64,000 nucleotides of DNA from Lysobacter gummosus (GCF_001442805.1 NZ_CP011131.1:3100001-3164000); one strand, 5' to 3'. Shown: positions 43,033 through 52,243, counted from the stretch's first letter. Numbers and translations: made by a program. Notes: generated from the sequence alone by a model not told the origin.

Positions 43033-44199
43033 TCACGCGACCTGGAGCTTGGTCTTTTCCGGCTCGGGCGCCGCCACCGCCGCGGTCTGCGGCACGTCCT
43101 GCTGCAGCTGCTGGCTGGAACGCTCCAGCGACTGGCCCGCGGCCTGCGCCTTGTCCGCGTGCACGCGCTTGTTGGCCGGATCGGCCAGCTCGCCCTGCAC
43201 CGCGAACAGGCCATTGCCATTGGCGCTCAGCGAGACGTGATCGATCTTGGTCAGACCGCTCACCCGCGCCTCGTAGGTGAGGGTGCCGGCGGCGCGTTCG
43301 AGCTCTTCGCGGTTCTTGAAACCGGCCTGCGGGCCGAGTTTCTCCAGACCCTGCAGCGCCTGCTGGTACATCGGGTTATCGCGGTTGGCCGGATCCGACA
43401 ACAGCGGCGTCTGCCCGGCCTTCTTCAGCGCGTCGAGCGTCTTGGCGCCGGCCACGCCGTCGTCGTCGAGGCCGTGCGCGCGCTGGAACGCCTGCACCGC
43501 GTGCTTGGTGTTGGCGCCGAAATCGCCGTCGGGCTTGAGCGGCTGGCCCTTGGCGTCGCGGAAGCCCAGTTCGTTCAAGCGTTCCTGCAGCGCCGTCACC
43601 GCCTTGCCTTCTTCGCCGAGCTTGAGCTTGCCGTCGGCCATCGCATCGACCGGCTTGGCCGGCGCGGGCTTGGCGTCGGCCGGCTTGGGTTCGACATGGT
43701 CCGGACCGCCGTGGTCGCGGCTGTTGGCCAGGGCGATGCCGCGGCGCATGGTCGGGCCGTTGAACACTTCGCCCAGTTGCTTGGCGTAACCCGGATCGGT
43801 GGCGTAGCCGGCCTTCTGCAGCGCCTTGGCTTCCTTCTCCAGATTACCCAGCGTGCCTTCCTCGAACAGCCCGGCCTTGGCGTAACGGCCGTTCTCCTTG
43901 AGGAACTTGACGCGGTCGGTCAGCGCTTCGTCGATGGAACCGTAGACGCGGAAATCCTGGTCCTTCCAGACCTTCTTGCCGCCTTCGATTTCCCACACGT
44001 TGAAGGTCTTGCTCGGGCCGTCCCAGCCCTTGCTGTCCTTGATGTTGAAGATGTTGTTGGTGCCCGGCAGGACTTTCTCGCCCCAGCCGGTTTCCAGCGC
44101 GGCCTGCGCCAGGATCAGCTCGGCCGACATGCCGGTCTGCTTGGATACGCGCATCGCGGCCGGGTACAGGTCGGCGATGAATTCTTCTTTCTTACCCAT
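43033..44199 (-). CDS. X-T4SS effector: GH73 glucosaminidase, peptidoglycan-binding domain, XVIPCD
   Basis: A 388-residue effector. Residues 1-160 are a GH73/FlgJ-like glucosaminidase with the catalytic Glu in ALETGWG (Glu36) and the TNNIFNIK segment. Residues about 185-255 are a peptidoglycan-binding domain (VTALQERLNELGFRDAKG). Residues about 268-365 are the XVIPCD (GLTKIDHVSL, GLFAVQGELADP). ATG 44199 is chosen because AAGGAG lies seven bases upstream. It hydrolyses glycan strands of peptidoglycan. Its partner lipoprotein is 72 bases upstream. Confidence 0.93.
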   Translation of the reverse strand: MGKKEEFIADLYPAAMRVSKQTGMSAELILAQAALETGWGEKVLPGTNNIFNIKDSKGWDGPSKTFNVWEIEGGKKVWKDQDFRVYGSIDEALTDRVKFLKENGRYAKAGLFEEGTLGNLEKEAKALQKAGYATDPGYAKQLGEVFNGPTMRRGIALANSRDHGGPDHVEPKPADAKPAPAKPVDAMADGKLKLGEEGKAVTALQERLNELGFRDAKGQPLKPDGDFGANTKHAVQAFQRAHGLDDDGVAGAKTLDALKKAGQTPLLSDPANRDNPMYQQALQGLEKLGPQAGFKNREELERAAGTLTYEARVSGLTKIDHVSLSANGNGLFAVQGELADPANKRVHADKAQAAGQSLERSSQQLQQDVPQTAAVAAPEPEKTKLQVA

Positions 44200-44271
44200 G
44201 ATCAAACTCCTTCTGATTGGATCGACACAGCGATCGATCCGGGATGAAAAACCGATTGCGCGCGGTGCGCA

Positions 44272-44970
44272 TCAATGCGTGAGGTCGGCCTTGAGCGTGG
44301 CGTGGAAATCGCTGCGCTTGTCCGGATCGCCGAGGCTGAAGTACTGGCCCGTCACCTGCAGCGCGCCGTTGTCCCAGCGCAGGTGCTGCGCGCCTTCTTC
44401 GACGAAGGCCGAGTACGCGCCCTGCGCGCCGGGCACGGCGACATCGCCGCTGGCCTGCACCGCGCCGTTGTCCAGGCTGAGCTTCACCACCTTGAGCAAG
44501 GTCTGCGACAAGGTTTGCTCAGGCTGGGTGTCGGATTGCAGCAACACATAGACCGCATCGCCTTCGCGCACGCAGTGGGTGGCGCGGCTTTGGTAGGTGT
44601 CGGCCGGCAGATCCAGCGACTTGGTCCAGACCGGCTTGCCCGAGGTCTGCGCGACGTAGGCGACCGGACGCTGGTTCATGCCGTCCTCGTCGCGGGTCGC
44701 GCCGGCCACGCACTGCTTGCCGTCGCCGATGGATTCGGATGCATAGGAAGAAAAGCCTTGAGGGATTTCGGTAGTCATTGGTGCGGTATCCGTAGGGGCG
44801 GGAGTGCTGGCGGCGGGCGCGGTGGCAGGCGCGGCCGCGGGGGATGCGGACGCTGCCGCCGCGGGCGCGGCCGGCGCGGCGTCGGGCGCGGCGCCCTGCT
44901 TCTGGCAGGCCGCCAACGCCAACGACAAAGCGCACACAGCGATCAACGGGGCATAGCGGTTCGTAGTCAT
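44272..44970 (-). CDS. Lipoprotein, putative immunity protein of the GH73 effector
   Basis: A 232-residue lipoprotein. Lipobox ALAAC is at about residues 18-22, an Ala/Pro/Ser linker of 40 residues follows, then a beta-rich domain (CVAGATRDEDG, TQSGKPVWTKSLDLP type segments, repeated strands to the end). The fold may be a beta-propeller-like or sandwich inhibitor as seen in known X-T4SS immunity proteins, but this is inference. ATG 44970 precedes the signal peptide directly. Confidence 0.8.
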   Translation of the reverse strand: MTTNRYAPLIAVCALSLALAACQKQGAAPDAAPAAPAAAASASPAAAPATAPAASTPAPTDTAPMTTEIPQGFSSYASESIGDGKQCVAGATRDEDGMNQRPVAYVAQTSGKPVWTKSLDLPADTYQSRATHCVREGDAVYVLLQSDTQPEQTLSQTLLKVVKLSLDNGAVQASGDVAVPGAQGAYSAFVEEGAQHLRWDNGALQVTGQYFSLGDPDKRSDFHATLKADLTH

Positions 44971-45130
44971 CGGCCGGTTCCAACTGTCGAGTGGTGATGA
45001 AGCGCAAACACGGAGCAACTGCGGCCCTGTGAGGGGCCGGGATGGTGCGCCCGCCGGATCGACCGGCGGACGCACCATCCCCAACACATCCGCCCGCCCT
45101 GGCCTCCTGCCGGGGCGAGCGGTCTTACCC

Positions 45131-46453
45131 TTAGGCCGCCATCGTCCGCGGCTGCTGCTGGCGCTCTTCCTGCGCCGGCTGCTGTTGAGGCTGTTGCAAC
45201 TGCGGCACGTCCTGGCGCAACTGCGCGCTGGTCTGCTCGACCGAATGGCCGATCGCCTGCTGCTTGTCGGTCAGCACGCGCTGATGGGCCGGATCGTTCA
45301 AGCCGCCCTGCACCGCGAAGAAACCGCTGCGATCGGCGTTGGGCACGACGTGATCGATCTTGGTCATGCCGTGGACGCGCGATTCGTAGGTCAGGGTGGC
45401 GGCGGCGCGTTCCATCTCTCCATGGTTCTTGAAGCCGCCGTTGGGGCCGAGCTTCTGCAAGCCGTCCAGGGCCTGCTGGTACATCGCGTGATCGCGATTG
45501 GCCGGATCGGCCAACGACGGCGCGCGCGCAGGCTCGGCGTGTTGCGGTGCCTGAGCCGGCGCCTGCGCATGCTGCTTCACCGCTTCCTTCAATTTGTCCA
45601 GCGTGGCCGGGCCGGCGACGCCGTCGTCCTTGAGGCCCTGATCGCGCTGGAACTGCTTGAGCGCGTCCTCGCTCTTCTTGCCGAAGTGGCCGTCGGGGTT
45701 GAGTTCGCCGCCCTTCGCGTCGCGATAGCCCAGCGCCTTGAGCGATTCCTGCATGTGCTGCACCGCTTCGCCGCGCTCGTTGAGCTTGAGCTTGCCGTCG
45801 GCCATCGGATCGTGGCCGCCAACGCTCTTGGGCAGCTTCACTTCGCCGTGCGCCAGGCGCTCCATCACTTCCGGCGTCAGCATCTTTTCCCACTGCGCGG
45901 CGGCGGCGCGGCGCTCGGGCAAATGCTTTTCGCCGCCGTTGATGTCGTGAGTGGAACCCTTGACGTCGTGCTGATGGCCGTGCGGCACCACGCGGCTCTG
46001 CCAGTAGTGCACGGCGACCTTCGCGGCGGTGTCGCGATCGGCGGCCAGGCCCGGATTGGCGGTGAAATCCAGCCCGAGTTCCTTGCCGGCGGCGGCGTAG
46101 TTGCTGCGTCCGGTCAACTGCACGTAACCGCGGCCGTGGAAATTCCAGCCGTCGCCTTCCTGCGTGTTGCCGAGATTCTTCGCGCCCCACTTGCCGCCGT
46201 AGATCGCGTTGGCGATCGCTTCCTGGCCGCCGGCGGCGATCGCGTCGGCCTCGGCCTGCGTGTCCATGCCGTTGCGGCCGTTGAAATTCTTCATCAGACC
46301 CGCGCCGCTGTAGTGCAGGTTCTCGTTCATGCTCTTGAAGCCGCCGGACTCGATCTGCATCTGGCCCATGAAAACGGCGAGTTCTTTCGGTTCGCGAATG
46401 CCCGACTCGTAGGCCTTGAGCAGCAGGAAATCGCGGTTGTTCGGAGTAGACAT
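45131..46453 (-). CDS. X-T4SS effector: GH19 lysozyme/endolysin-like, peptidoglycan-binding domain, XVIPCD
   Basis: A 440-residue effector. Residues 1-200 are a GH19 domain with the paired catalytic acids in QIESGGF (Glu35) and MNENLHYS (Glu44) and the family motif FHGRGYVQLTGRSNY (about 105-119). Residues about 225-295 are a peptidoglycan-binding domain. Residues about 320-410 are the XVIPCD (GMTKIDHVV, GFFAVQGGLNDP). The C-terminus is Gln/Pro-rich. GH19 endolysins cleave the glycan backbone of peptidoglycan. The lipoprotein gene lies 51 bases upstream. Confidence 0.93.
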   Translation of the reverse strand: MSTPNNRDFLLLKAYESGIREPKELAVFMGQMQIESGGFKSMNENLHYSGAGLMKNFNGRNGMDTQAEADAIAAGGQEAIANAIYGGKWGAKNLGNTQEGDGWNFHGRGYVQLTGRSNYAAAGKELGLDFTANPGLAADRDTAAKVAVHYWQSRVVPHGHQHDVKGSTHDINGGEKHLPERRAAAAQWEKMLTPEVMERLAHGEVKLPKSVGGHDPMADGKLKLNERGEAVQHMQESLKALGYRDAKGGELNPDGHFGKKSEDALKQFQRDQGLKDDGVAGPATLDKLKEAVKQHAQAPAQAPQHAEPARAPSLADPANRDHAMYQQALDGLQKLGPNGGFKNHGEMERAAATLTYESRVHGMTKIDHVVPNADRSGFFAVQGGLNDPAHQRVLTDKQQAIGHSVEQTSAQLRQDVPQLQQPQQQPAQEERQQQPRTMAA

Positions 46454-46504
46454 GAAAATCCTTCCTTGATTGATCAGGTAATAAGCGGGCTGAAACGCAG
46501 CCGG

Positions 46505-47161
46505 TCAGTTCTTGGGCGGCAGCCCGTTCTTTTCGATGGCTTCGTCCTTGGGCCAGCTCATCGTGTACTTGAACAACGCGTCGTCCTCGTCTTCGATCAC
46601 GCTGCCCTTCTCGCAGGCCAGCGCGGAATCGGCTTTCGCCAGGTCCTGCGCCGCGGCCACGATCACGCCCTGGTCTTCCAGGCCTTCGCCGGAGATCGAA
46701 TAAACGATGTGCTTGCGGCCGGCGTCTTCGAACGAATACGCAAAGCCGCCGCTGCCGCCGCCGAAGCCCAGGTGGCTGCGCTTGAAGCGGCCAGCCGGCG
46801 CGGACTTGTCCGCGGGATAGACGAAGTCGGCATGTCCGGCCGCGCCTTGCGCGAAGTAGACGTAACCGGTCTGATCGCTGACGCCCTTGGACGCGCATAG
46901 CGAGGCGAACTTCTTGTCGCCGGACAAGGTGCACGAGAACACCACGCTCTCGCCTGCCGCGCACAGCGAGCGGCCGTCGCCGGCCGCTGCCGGTGCCGGC
47001 TCAACCGCCGCAGGCGCCGAAGTCGGCGTGGGCGCGGCGGCGGTGGGCGAAGCGACGGTGGCTTGCGTCGTCTTCGTCGCATCGCCCGCCGGCGCGTCGG
47101 CGGCCTTGCAACCGACCAGGGCCGTGAGCAGGGCGATGGCTAACAAATTCGCAGATTTCAT
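46505..47161 (-). CDS. Lipoprotein, putative immunity protein of the GH19 effector
   Basis: A 218-residue lipoprotein with lipobox ALVGC (about residues 14-18) and a Thr/Pro/Ala-rich linker to about residue 60. The domain begins at CAAGESVVFSCTLSGDKKFASLC, the same beginning found in the immunity protein family typified by X. citri XAC2610-like proteins, and continues to residue 218. ATG 47161 is preceded by AGGAATGTC. Its product should protect the periplasm from the downstream lysozyme. Confidence 0.82.
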   Translation of the reverse strand: MKSANLLAIALLTALVGCKAADAPAGDATKTTQATVASPTAAAPTPTSAPAAVEPAPAAAGDGRSLCAAGESVVFSCTLSGDKKFASLCASKGVSDQTGYVYFAQGAAGHADFVYPADKSAPAGRFKRSHLGFGGGSGGFAYSFEDAGRKHIVYSISGEGLEDQGVIVAAAQDLAKADSALACEKGSVIEDEDDALFKYTMSWPKDEAIEKNGLPPKN

Positions 47162-47385
47162 GACATTCCTTGACTGATCTGAACTGGTTGTTGCGGATAA
47201 GCGCTGAGCGATGCGATGCACGCCGATGCGTTGCGTGCGCGCCGGGAGCGGATCGAATGGCCGTGCCGATGTCGTCGAAGACGCGCGCCCGTCCGATACG
47301 CCCCGAAGCGGTACCGCTGCGCGATTCGCGGCCGAGACGGATCGCGAGGATCCGGTTCGATCGCGCGCGCGGCGGCGCCGCCCGG

Positions 47386-48678
47386 TCAGGCGCTTTGGAT
47401 TCGGGGCTTGTTGTCCGGGATGGGAGCGGCGGGTTGCGGAGCGTCCTGCGCGGCCTGGAACGTCGATTGCTCGACCGGCTGTTCGGCCGCCTGGCTCTTG
47501 CTGACGTGGATGCGCTTATGCCCTGGATCGTCCAGGCCGCCCTGCACCGCGAACAGGCCTGCGCCGTTGGCGGTGGGAACGACATGATCGATCTTGCTCA
47601 GGCCGCTGACCTTGGCCTCGAACGCCAGCGTCGCCGCGGTGCGTTCGAGTTCGTCGCGATTCTTGAACGCCTGCGGGCCCATTTTTTCCAGGCCTTCGAG
47701 CGCGCCCTTGTACATCGCGTGGTCGGGATGCGCGGGATTGGACAGCAACGGCGTCTGCGCCGCGTGCTTGAGCGCCTGCAACGTGTCCGGACCGGCGATG
47801 CCGTCGTCCTTGAGCCCGTGCGCACGCTGGAACGACTGCACCGTTTCGCGGGTGCGATCGCCGTAGTCGGCATCGGCGCGCGGCGCATGGCCTTGCGCGT
47901 CGCGATAGCCGAGCTTGGCGAGGGTTTCCTGCAACGCACGCACGTCCTGGCCGCGCTCGCCGTGCTTGAGCACGCCGTCGGCCATCGCGTTGGCCTGCGC
48001 CGGTTCGCTGCGCGACTCATCCATGCGCGCATGCGTCTTCGGATCGCGCGCCATCAGCTGATTGAGGCCGTCGCGATTGCGGGTGATGTCGTGCAGGTAA
48101 TCGTAGTTGCTGGTGCCGTTGGCATCGCGGCTGACGCGGCCGCCGGTGACCGCGGCCTTGGCGCCGCCGTAGCCGGCGATGTGGCGCGCCTTGAGGAACC
48201 CGGCGACGGTCTCGGCCTTGTCGTCGGCATGCAGCACGCCGTCCTTCAGCGCCTGGCGGTAGGCCTGGTCACTGTTGGTCTTGAAGGCTTTGTCCTGCAG
48301 TTCCGGCGAGGCCTTGTACTGGTCCAGGCTCAGGCCCTGGTTCCAGTTCGACTTGTCTTCAAGGAAGCGCGTCATGCCGCCGCTGCTCGCCCACTTCCAC
48401 TCCGCCCCACGGGTTTTCTCGGGGTCGAAGCCGTCGTGTTTCATCGCAGCGTCGAGCTTGTGCTTGTCGACATAGCCGGCCTCGGCCAGCCAACCGGCTC
48501 CCGCCTGGTAGCGACCGACATAGCCTTGTTTGTTGGTGATTCCTAAATCACCGCCGTTGCTCTCGGTCAGTACCGTGGAAGCAACCAGACGTCGGGTCAT
48601 CGCAGCGTCCAAGCTCGCGATCGTACCCTGGTGGTACTCATGGGCAGTGGCCACTGCCTTTTCTCGTCTATCAGCCAT
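47386..48678 (-). CDS. X-T4SS effector: lysozyme-like domain, peptidoglycan-binding domain, XVIPCD
   Basis: A 430-residue effector. The N-terminal 200 residues have a lysozyme/transglycosylase-like look: VASTVLTESNGGDLG (candidate catalytic Glu39) and KQGYVGRYQAGAGWLAEAGY. Residues about 235-300 are a peptidoglycan-binding domain (VRALQETLAKLGYRDAQG). Residues about 315-405 are the XVIPCD (GLSKIDHVV, GLFAVQGGLDDP). The exact glycosidase family is not clear to me. The paired lipoprotein lies 77 bases upstream. Confidence 0.88.
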   Translation of the reverse strand: MADRREKAVATAHEYHQGTIASLDAAMTRRLVASTVLTESNGGDLGITNKQGYVGRYQAGAGWLAEAGYVDKHKLDAAMKHDGFDPEKTRGAEWKWASSGGMTRFLEDKSNWNQGLSLDQYKASPELQDKAFKTNSDQAYRQALKDGVLHADDKAETVAGFLKARHIAGYGGAKAAVTGGRVSRDANGTSNYDYLHDITRNRDGLNQLMARDPKTHARMDESRSEPAQANAMADGVLKHGERGQDVRALQETLAKLGYRDAQGHAPRADADYGDRTRETVQSFQRAHGLKDDGIAGPDTLQALKHAAQTPLLSNPAHPDHAMYKGALEGLEKMGPQAFKNRDELERTAATLAFEAKVSGLSKIDHVVPTANGAGLFAVQGGLDDPGHKRIHVSKSQAAEQPVEQSTFQAAQDAPQPAAPIPDNKPRIQSA

Positions 48679-48755
48679 AACGCTGTTCCTTTTGGATAGG
48701 ACGAATCAAGTTGTGAGGGTCTGCGAGAGACCGCGTGTCGCACCAGCTAAGGGTC

Positions 48756-49499
48756 TTATGACTCCTTGCAACGCATCGACGCGATCTTCTGCGCCGGTTT
48801 GTCGGGGGTGAATTCGAAGGTGGTCGTGCCGGGGCCTTGGTTGCCGCCGTCGTCCACGTAGACTTCAGCATACACGATTTTCGAGCCAGTCAAGGACAGC
48901 TCGAAGAATTGATTGGCCTGGGTGTTTTCCGAGGTGGTGCCGTAGTCGAGCTCGCACTGCCCCGCGATGGGCCTCAACGACGCGCCCGGCCCCAGCTGTT
49001 TCTGCAGGATGCCCTGGTAATCGTCGCTGGCGTAAAACTTGACGAGCGACACAGAATGCACGGTCTGCGTATCGCCGTTGAGCGTCACCCCGACCTCGCC
49101 CTCGTTGGCCTGCCGCGTCCCCGCTTCGGCGCCGGCCTTGCCGTCGGGCACCTCGACCATGCCGAAGCCGGCGAGCAGCAAGGTGCCGCTGCGATAGCGC
49201 GCGTTGCGCGGCGAGTTCGAATCGGGATTGTCCTGCGGCGCGGGATCGCGCCACTGCACGCCGAGCGCGTGGTCGAAGGCCGACCACGCCGCGCCGTCTT
49301 TGGCGCCGAGTACATCCAGCAGACTTTGCAGCGAACCCATTTCCTGCTTTCCTTGCTGAGCTTGCGCCGCCGCAGCGACCGCCGGAGCCGCCGGCGCGGC
49401 GGCCGCCGAAGTCTGAGCAGACGACGGGGCCGAAGCAGGCTTACAGCCTACCATCAGCACGGCGGCGAGCATCATTGCGCAATGTGGTGAGTGCTTCAT
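48756..49499 (-). CDS. Lipoprotein, putative immunity protein of the lysozyme-like effector
   Basis: A 247-residue lipoprotein with lipobox VLMVGC (about residues 14-19), an Ala-rich linker, and a domain of about 190 residues that begins at MGSLQSLLDVLGAKDGAAW and ends in MRCKES. It contains few cysteines apart from the lipid-anchored one and a C-terminal pair. No known family. It is the first gene of the four tandem immunity-effector pairs; the promoter should lie in the 231-base gap upstream. Confidence 0.8.
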   Translation of the reverse strand: MKHSPHCAMMLAAVLMVGCKPASAPSSAQTSAAAAPAAPAVAAAAQAQQGKQEMGSLQSLLDVLGAKDGAAWSAFDHALGVQWRDPAPQDNPDSNSPRNARYRSGTLLLAGFGMVEVPDGKAGAEAGTRQANEGEVGVTLNGDTQTVHSVSLVKFYASDDYQGILQKQLGPGASLRPIAGQCELDYGTTSENTQANQFFELSLTGSKIVYAEVYVDDGGNQGPGTTTFEFTPDKPAQKIASMRCKES

Positions 49500-49730
49500 G
49501 TGGCTACCGGTATTCGGCGCGGGGTGCGGGGAGTTGTAGCACAGCCATCCGTCACGGGGATTTGAAAGCAGCGTGCTGCGAGCGGCCGCGCGCGATGTGC
49601 GCTGTCGACACAGGGACCGCGGCTGTGACCGCGGTCATCGCGAGGACTCCCACGATTGACGTGCAATCTTGACGATTAGAACGCGCTTGCGTCGGTCTGG
49701 CGCGCCCTGCCTCCCCGCCGAGGTTCCTCG

Positions 49731-50270
49731 TCAATAGGCCGTTGGCTCGCTGCATCCAGAATAGAAGATCTCGCACTTGCCCGTGGCCGAGCGCGGCTCG
49801 CATTGTTCCTTCGCGCTCACAGCGGCCGCGGCAAAGGTGTCTGCGGTCATGGTGTCCATGACGAATCCCTGCCCCGTCGGCGACGGACCCCAAACGACAG
49901 CAGCGCACTGGTTGCGGTAGCTCAAGACCTCTTTGCAATCCTTGCCGCCCTTGGACTTGCAATGTTCCAGCGCGGCTTTTCTAGCCCGGCTGCGATTCTT
50001 CTCGCCTTCGCCGATACCGACGATCGAATTTTCGGAATCAAAAAAGATCGAGCCCCAGGCACTCTTCCAGCCAGTGGGGCCGTAATTGCCGCCGCCACTG
50101 CTGGGCCTGCTCAGCCCCGGTATCGGGATGCACTGATTCTGCCCCGCAGTACCCACCGGCGCGGCGTTAGGAGTGAATCCATCTGGGCAACCCTGTTCTG
50201 CCACCGCAGTGCTGCAGCAAACAGACAACGCTAAAAACAATAAGCCGCCAGCACAGCTTTTGATATCCAT
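49731..50270 (-). CDS. DUF4189 secreted protein 1
   Basis: A 179-residue protein. A signal peptide ending at AVAEQ (about residues 22-26) is followed by GCPDGFTPNAAPVGTAGQNQC, a Pro/Gly linker and a DUF4189 domain (WGSIFFDSENSIVGIGEG, ALEHCKSKGGKDCKEVLSYRNQCAAVVWG). Paired cysteines suggest disulfides in the periplasm or outside. ATG 50270 has GGAGA upstream. It is the member nearest the effectors. The function of DUF4189 is unknown. Confidence 0.85.
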   Translation of the reverse strand: MDIKSCAGGLLFLALSVCCSTAVAEQGCPDGFTPNAAPVGTAGQNQCIPIPGLSRPSSGGGNYGPTGWKSAWGSIFFDSENSIVGIGEGEKNRSRARKAALEHCKSKGGKDCKEVLSYRNQCAAVVWGPSPTGQGFVMDTMTADTFAAAAVSAKEQCEPRSATGKCEIFYSGCSEPTAY

Positions 50271-50395
50271 ATACCCATCTCCATTGCAGTTGTTTCGATA
50301 TCGAGCCTCTACAACACGTCGCGGTGACCCCTCCCTTCCGACACTGTCAAAGGCATCGATCTCATGTTGCGCCAAACCTCTTTCGCAGATATCGA

Positions 50396-50889
50396 CTAAC
50401 ACACTCGCTGCGCATAGCTGCAGTCGGAGAAAAACACTTCGCATTCTGAAGAATCCTTGCTGCATCCCTTGAGCGCCATTTCCGAAGCCTCACTCGAAGT
50501 CTCCGCGCTGGCGGTGGCCATAAAACCGCCGCCCCAAGCAAGAACGCCGCATGCGTTGCGATAACTAAGTTTGACCTTGCAATCAGCCCCGCCCTTGGTT
50601 TGGCATTGGCTCACGGCAGCCTTTTCCGCCGCTTTCTTGGTTAGCGCATTTCCGGCTATACCCGTCTTCCCCGATGGGTCCGTCGCAATCGCTCCCCAAC
50701 GCGACTGCCACTGTTCGGAGGGAGTCTCTCCACCGCCCGAAGTCCCGTATCCAGGGATCGACACGCAAATCTGCCCCCCCCTGGCTGAGCACCTCCAGGA
50801 TAGAAGCCATCCGAACATCCCTGCTCAGCGCGAGCGGAGATCGAGGCGACGCTACTTAAACCCAGCAAAAGCCATCCAACCGTTTTCAC
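50396..50889 (-). pseudogene. DUF4189 secreted protein 2, frameshifted at a G8 tract
   Basis: Read on the minus strand, a GTG at 50889 (GGAGG seven bases upstream) begins VKTVGWLLLGLSSVASISAR, a signal peptide, followed by EQGCSDGFYPGGAQPGG. At a run of eight G (50774-50781) the frame is lost. The rest, ICVSIPGYGTSGGGE to the full DUF4189 domain ending in FFSDCSYAQRVC, continues in another frame. One extra G would restore a normal protein of about 164 residues. It may be phase-variable, a recent mutation or a sequence error. Confidence 0.8.
50774..50781. repeat. Homopolymer tract at the DUF4189 frameshift
   Basis: Eight C on the plus strand (G8 in the gene). G9 would join the signal peptide frame to the DUF4189 frame. 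Confidence 0.9.
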
Positions 50890-50964
50890 AGCAAAGCCTC
50901 CACCGAACTTCGCATCCCTGCCTGTAAGGCAACTCACTCCTGGCAAGCCATCGCTGTTATCGGC

Positions 50965-51522
50965 CTAATCTTGCCATGGCATCGCGCAATCCGAATAGGC
51001 GGCCTTGCATACCGGCGAACCGGCAGCCTTACAACGCTGCTCCGCGTCGCCCTGCGCGTCGTCGATGTTCGGGCCCTTGCCGACATAAATGGTGACCTTG
51101 GCATTGCTGCTATCGGTCGCCCCCAGAACTGCCGCTGCGCATTCGTTCTCGAACGTCGCGATGATCTTGCAATCGGTTCCACCATTTTTCTTACAGCTTC
51201 TAAGCGCGGACCATTTGGCCTGCCACGAACGCGCGAAGGCCGTCTGAATATCGCTGGCACCTACCGCCATCGCCGCCGGATCGAAGGCGAATGCCCCATG
51301 TCCGTCATGGTGGCTCGACCCTGATGAATATCCGTTTCCGCTGTCGTATCCCTGCGGAGGGCCTGGTATGCATTGGTTTTGCCCGGGGATACCAGTCGGC
51401 GCGGCATTCGGAACAAATCCATCAGGGCATCCCTGCTCTGCCTTGACGCCCGAAGAGTAGATGGAAGAGATCGCGAGCAGCGCGATCATGGCAGGGACGG
51501 CCGAGGATTTTTCGACGTTCAT
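50965..51522 (-). CDS. DUF4189 secreted protein 3 (divergent)
   Basis: A 185-residue paralogue. The signal peptide ends at SGVKAEQ, followed by GCPDGFVPNAAPTGIPGQNQC, which is nearly identical to the other copies. The C-terminal part is more divergent: the WGAIAYDP strand is replaced by HGAFAFDPAAMAVGAS, while CKKNGGTDCKIIATFENECAAAVLG keeps the cysteine pattern. A His/Ser/Gly-rich linker lies between. ATG 51522 has a GGAGT site. It is transcribed towards the frameshifted copy. Confidence 0.85.
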   Translation of the reverse strand: MNVEKSSAVPAMIALLAISSIYSSGVKAEQGCPDGFVPNAAPTGIPGQNQCIPGPPQGYDSGNGYSSGSSHHDGHGAFAFDPAAMAVGASDIQTAFARSWQAKWSALRSCKKNGGTDCKIIATFENECAAAVLGATDSSNAKVTIYVGKGPNIDDAQGDAEQRCKAAGSPVCKAAYSDCAMPWQD

Positions 51523-51723
51523 GTCAATCGACTCCGTTGAATTCAGATCTGCGTAGATTATAACGGAAGCAATATCTCCTCTGATGCGCTTTTTTATTAC
51601 TCCACCGATGTGGAATCCAAGTGCATGCTCAGCACATCAACATGCAAAAGCATCAGAGACTTGGCGGACGCTGCTTCTACGACCACAAAATAAATGCGAA
51701 TCCGATGAGAGATTTCAGTTCGT

Positions 51724-52024
51724 TACCTGCAATGCGCTAAAGCGTCATTGACAGCTTTTAGCCTGCAGACCATACCGCTAGCAATCCCTATCTTGCCCGT
51801 GGCCGGATCGTATGCGATCGCCTCCCAACGTTTAGCCCGCCAGGGAAAAGACGCAGTAATGAGCGCTCGTAACTCCAGACCGGTATCGACATTCATTGAA
51901 CTCTACCCAGGAGTCCCGGTTGGTGTCGCGCGGGGGACAAATCAGTCAGGGCATCCTTGCTCGGCAGCGACAGCCCCCAGTGCATGAGTGTAAGCAGCAG
52001 CATTGAGCAAGCGACGCTTTTCAT
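51724..52024 (-). pseudogene. Decayed DUF4189 copy
   Basis: Read on the minus strand from an ATG at 52024, a degraded signal peptide leads into A-E-Q-G-C-P-D, then a stop, then FVPRATPTGTPG and another stop. After about 60 garbled bases AKRWEAIAYDPATGKIGIAS continues to LKAVNDALAHCR and a stop, which truncates the domain. The sequence is closest to the intact copy at 52244-52768. It is a pseudogene of that paralogue, flanked by AT-rich DNA. Confidence 0.85.
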
Positions 52025-52184
52025 ATTTAGGCAACCGCCCATTCAATTGTGCGTGCAAGAAACCAGCTTAGGTCATAGTTTCTCACACGCCCACGCAAGT
52101 GTTATCGAGAGCAGAAAGCATGTGCGGATACCGCACGGCATTTATCCATGGCAACCGTGCAACTAAGCACACGAATCTCACGAA

Positions 52185-52220
52185 TTAAAACGAATTCGGC
52201 GCCCAATGGGCGCCGAATGA
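52185..52220 (-). terminator. Rho-independent terminator after DUF4189 copy 4
   Basis: On the minus strand ATTCGGCGCCC ATT GGGCGCCGAAT is followed by TCGTTTTAATT, 26 bases after the stop codon of the gene at 52244-52768. It probably ends the virB transcript together with this gene. Confidence 0.85.
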
Positions 52221-52243
52221 TGGCTTAACGAGTAGCTAGAACT

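Larger units (their letters stand above)
51523..52243. other. AT-rich region around the decayed DUF4189 copy
   Basis: Apart from the pseudogene at 51724-52024 and the terminator at 52185-52220 nothing coding was recognised. The stretch 51540-51730 is visibly AT-richer than the rest of the window and should hold the promoter of the gene at 50965-51522. Confidence 0.5.

Noticed and set aside
50571..50927. Plus-strand gene in the DUF4189 array
   Set aside because: It mirrors the frameshifted DUF4189 copy and has no independent support.
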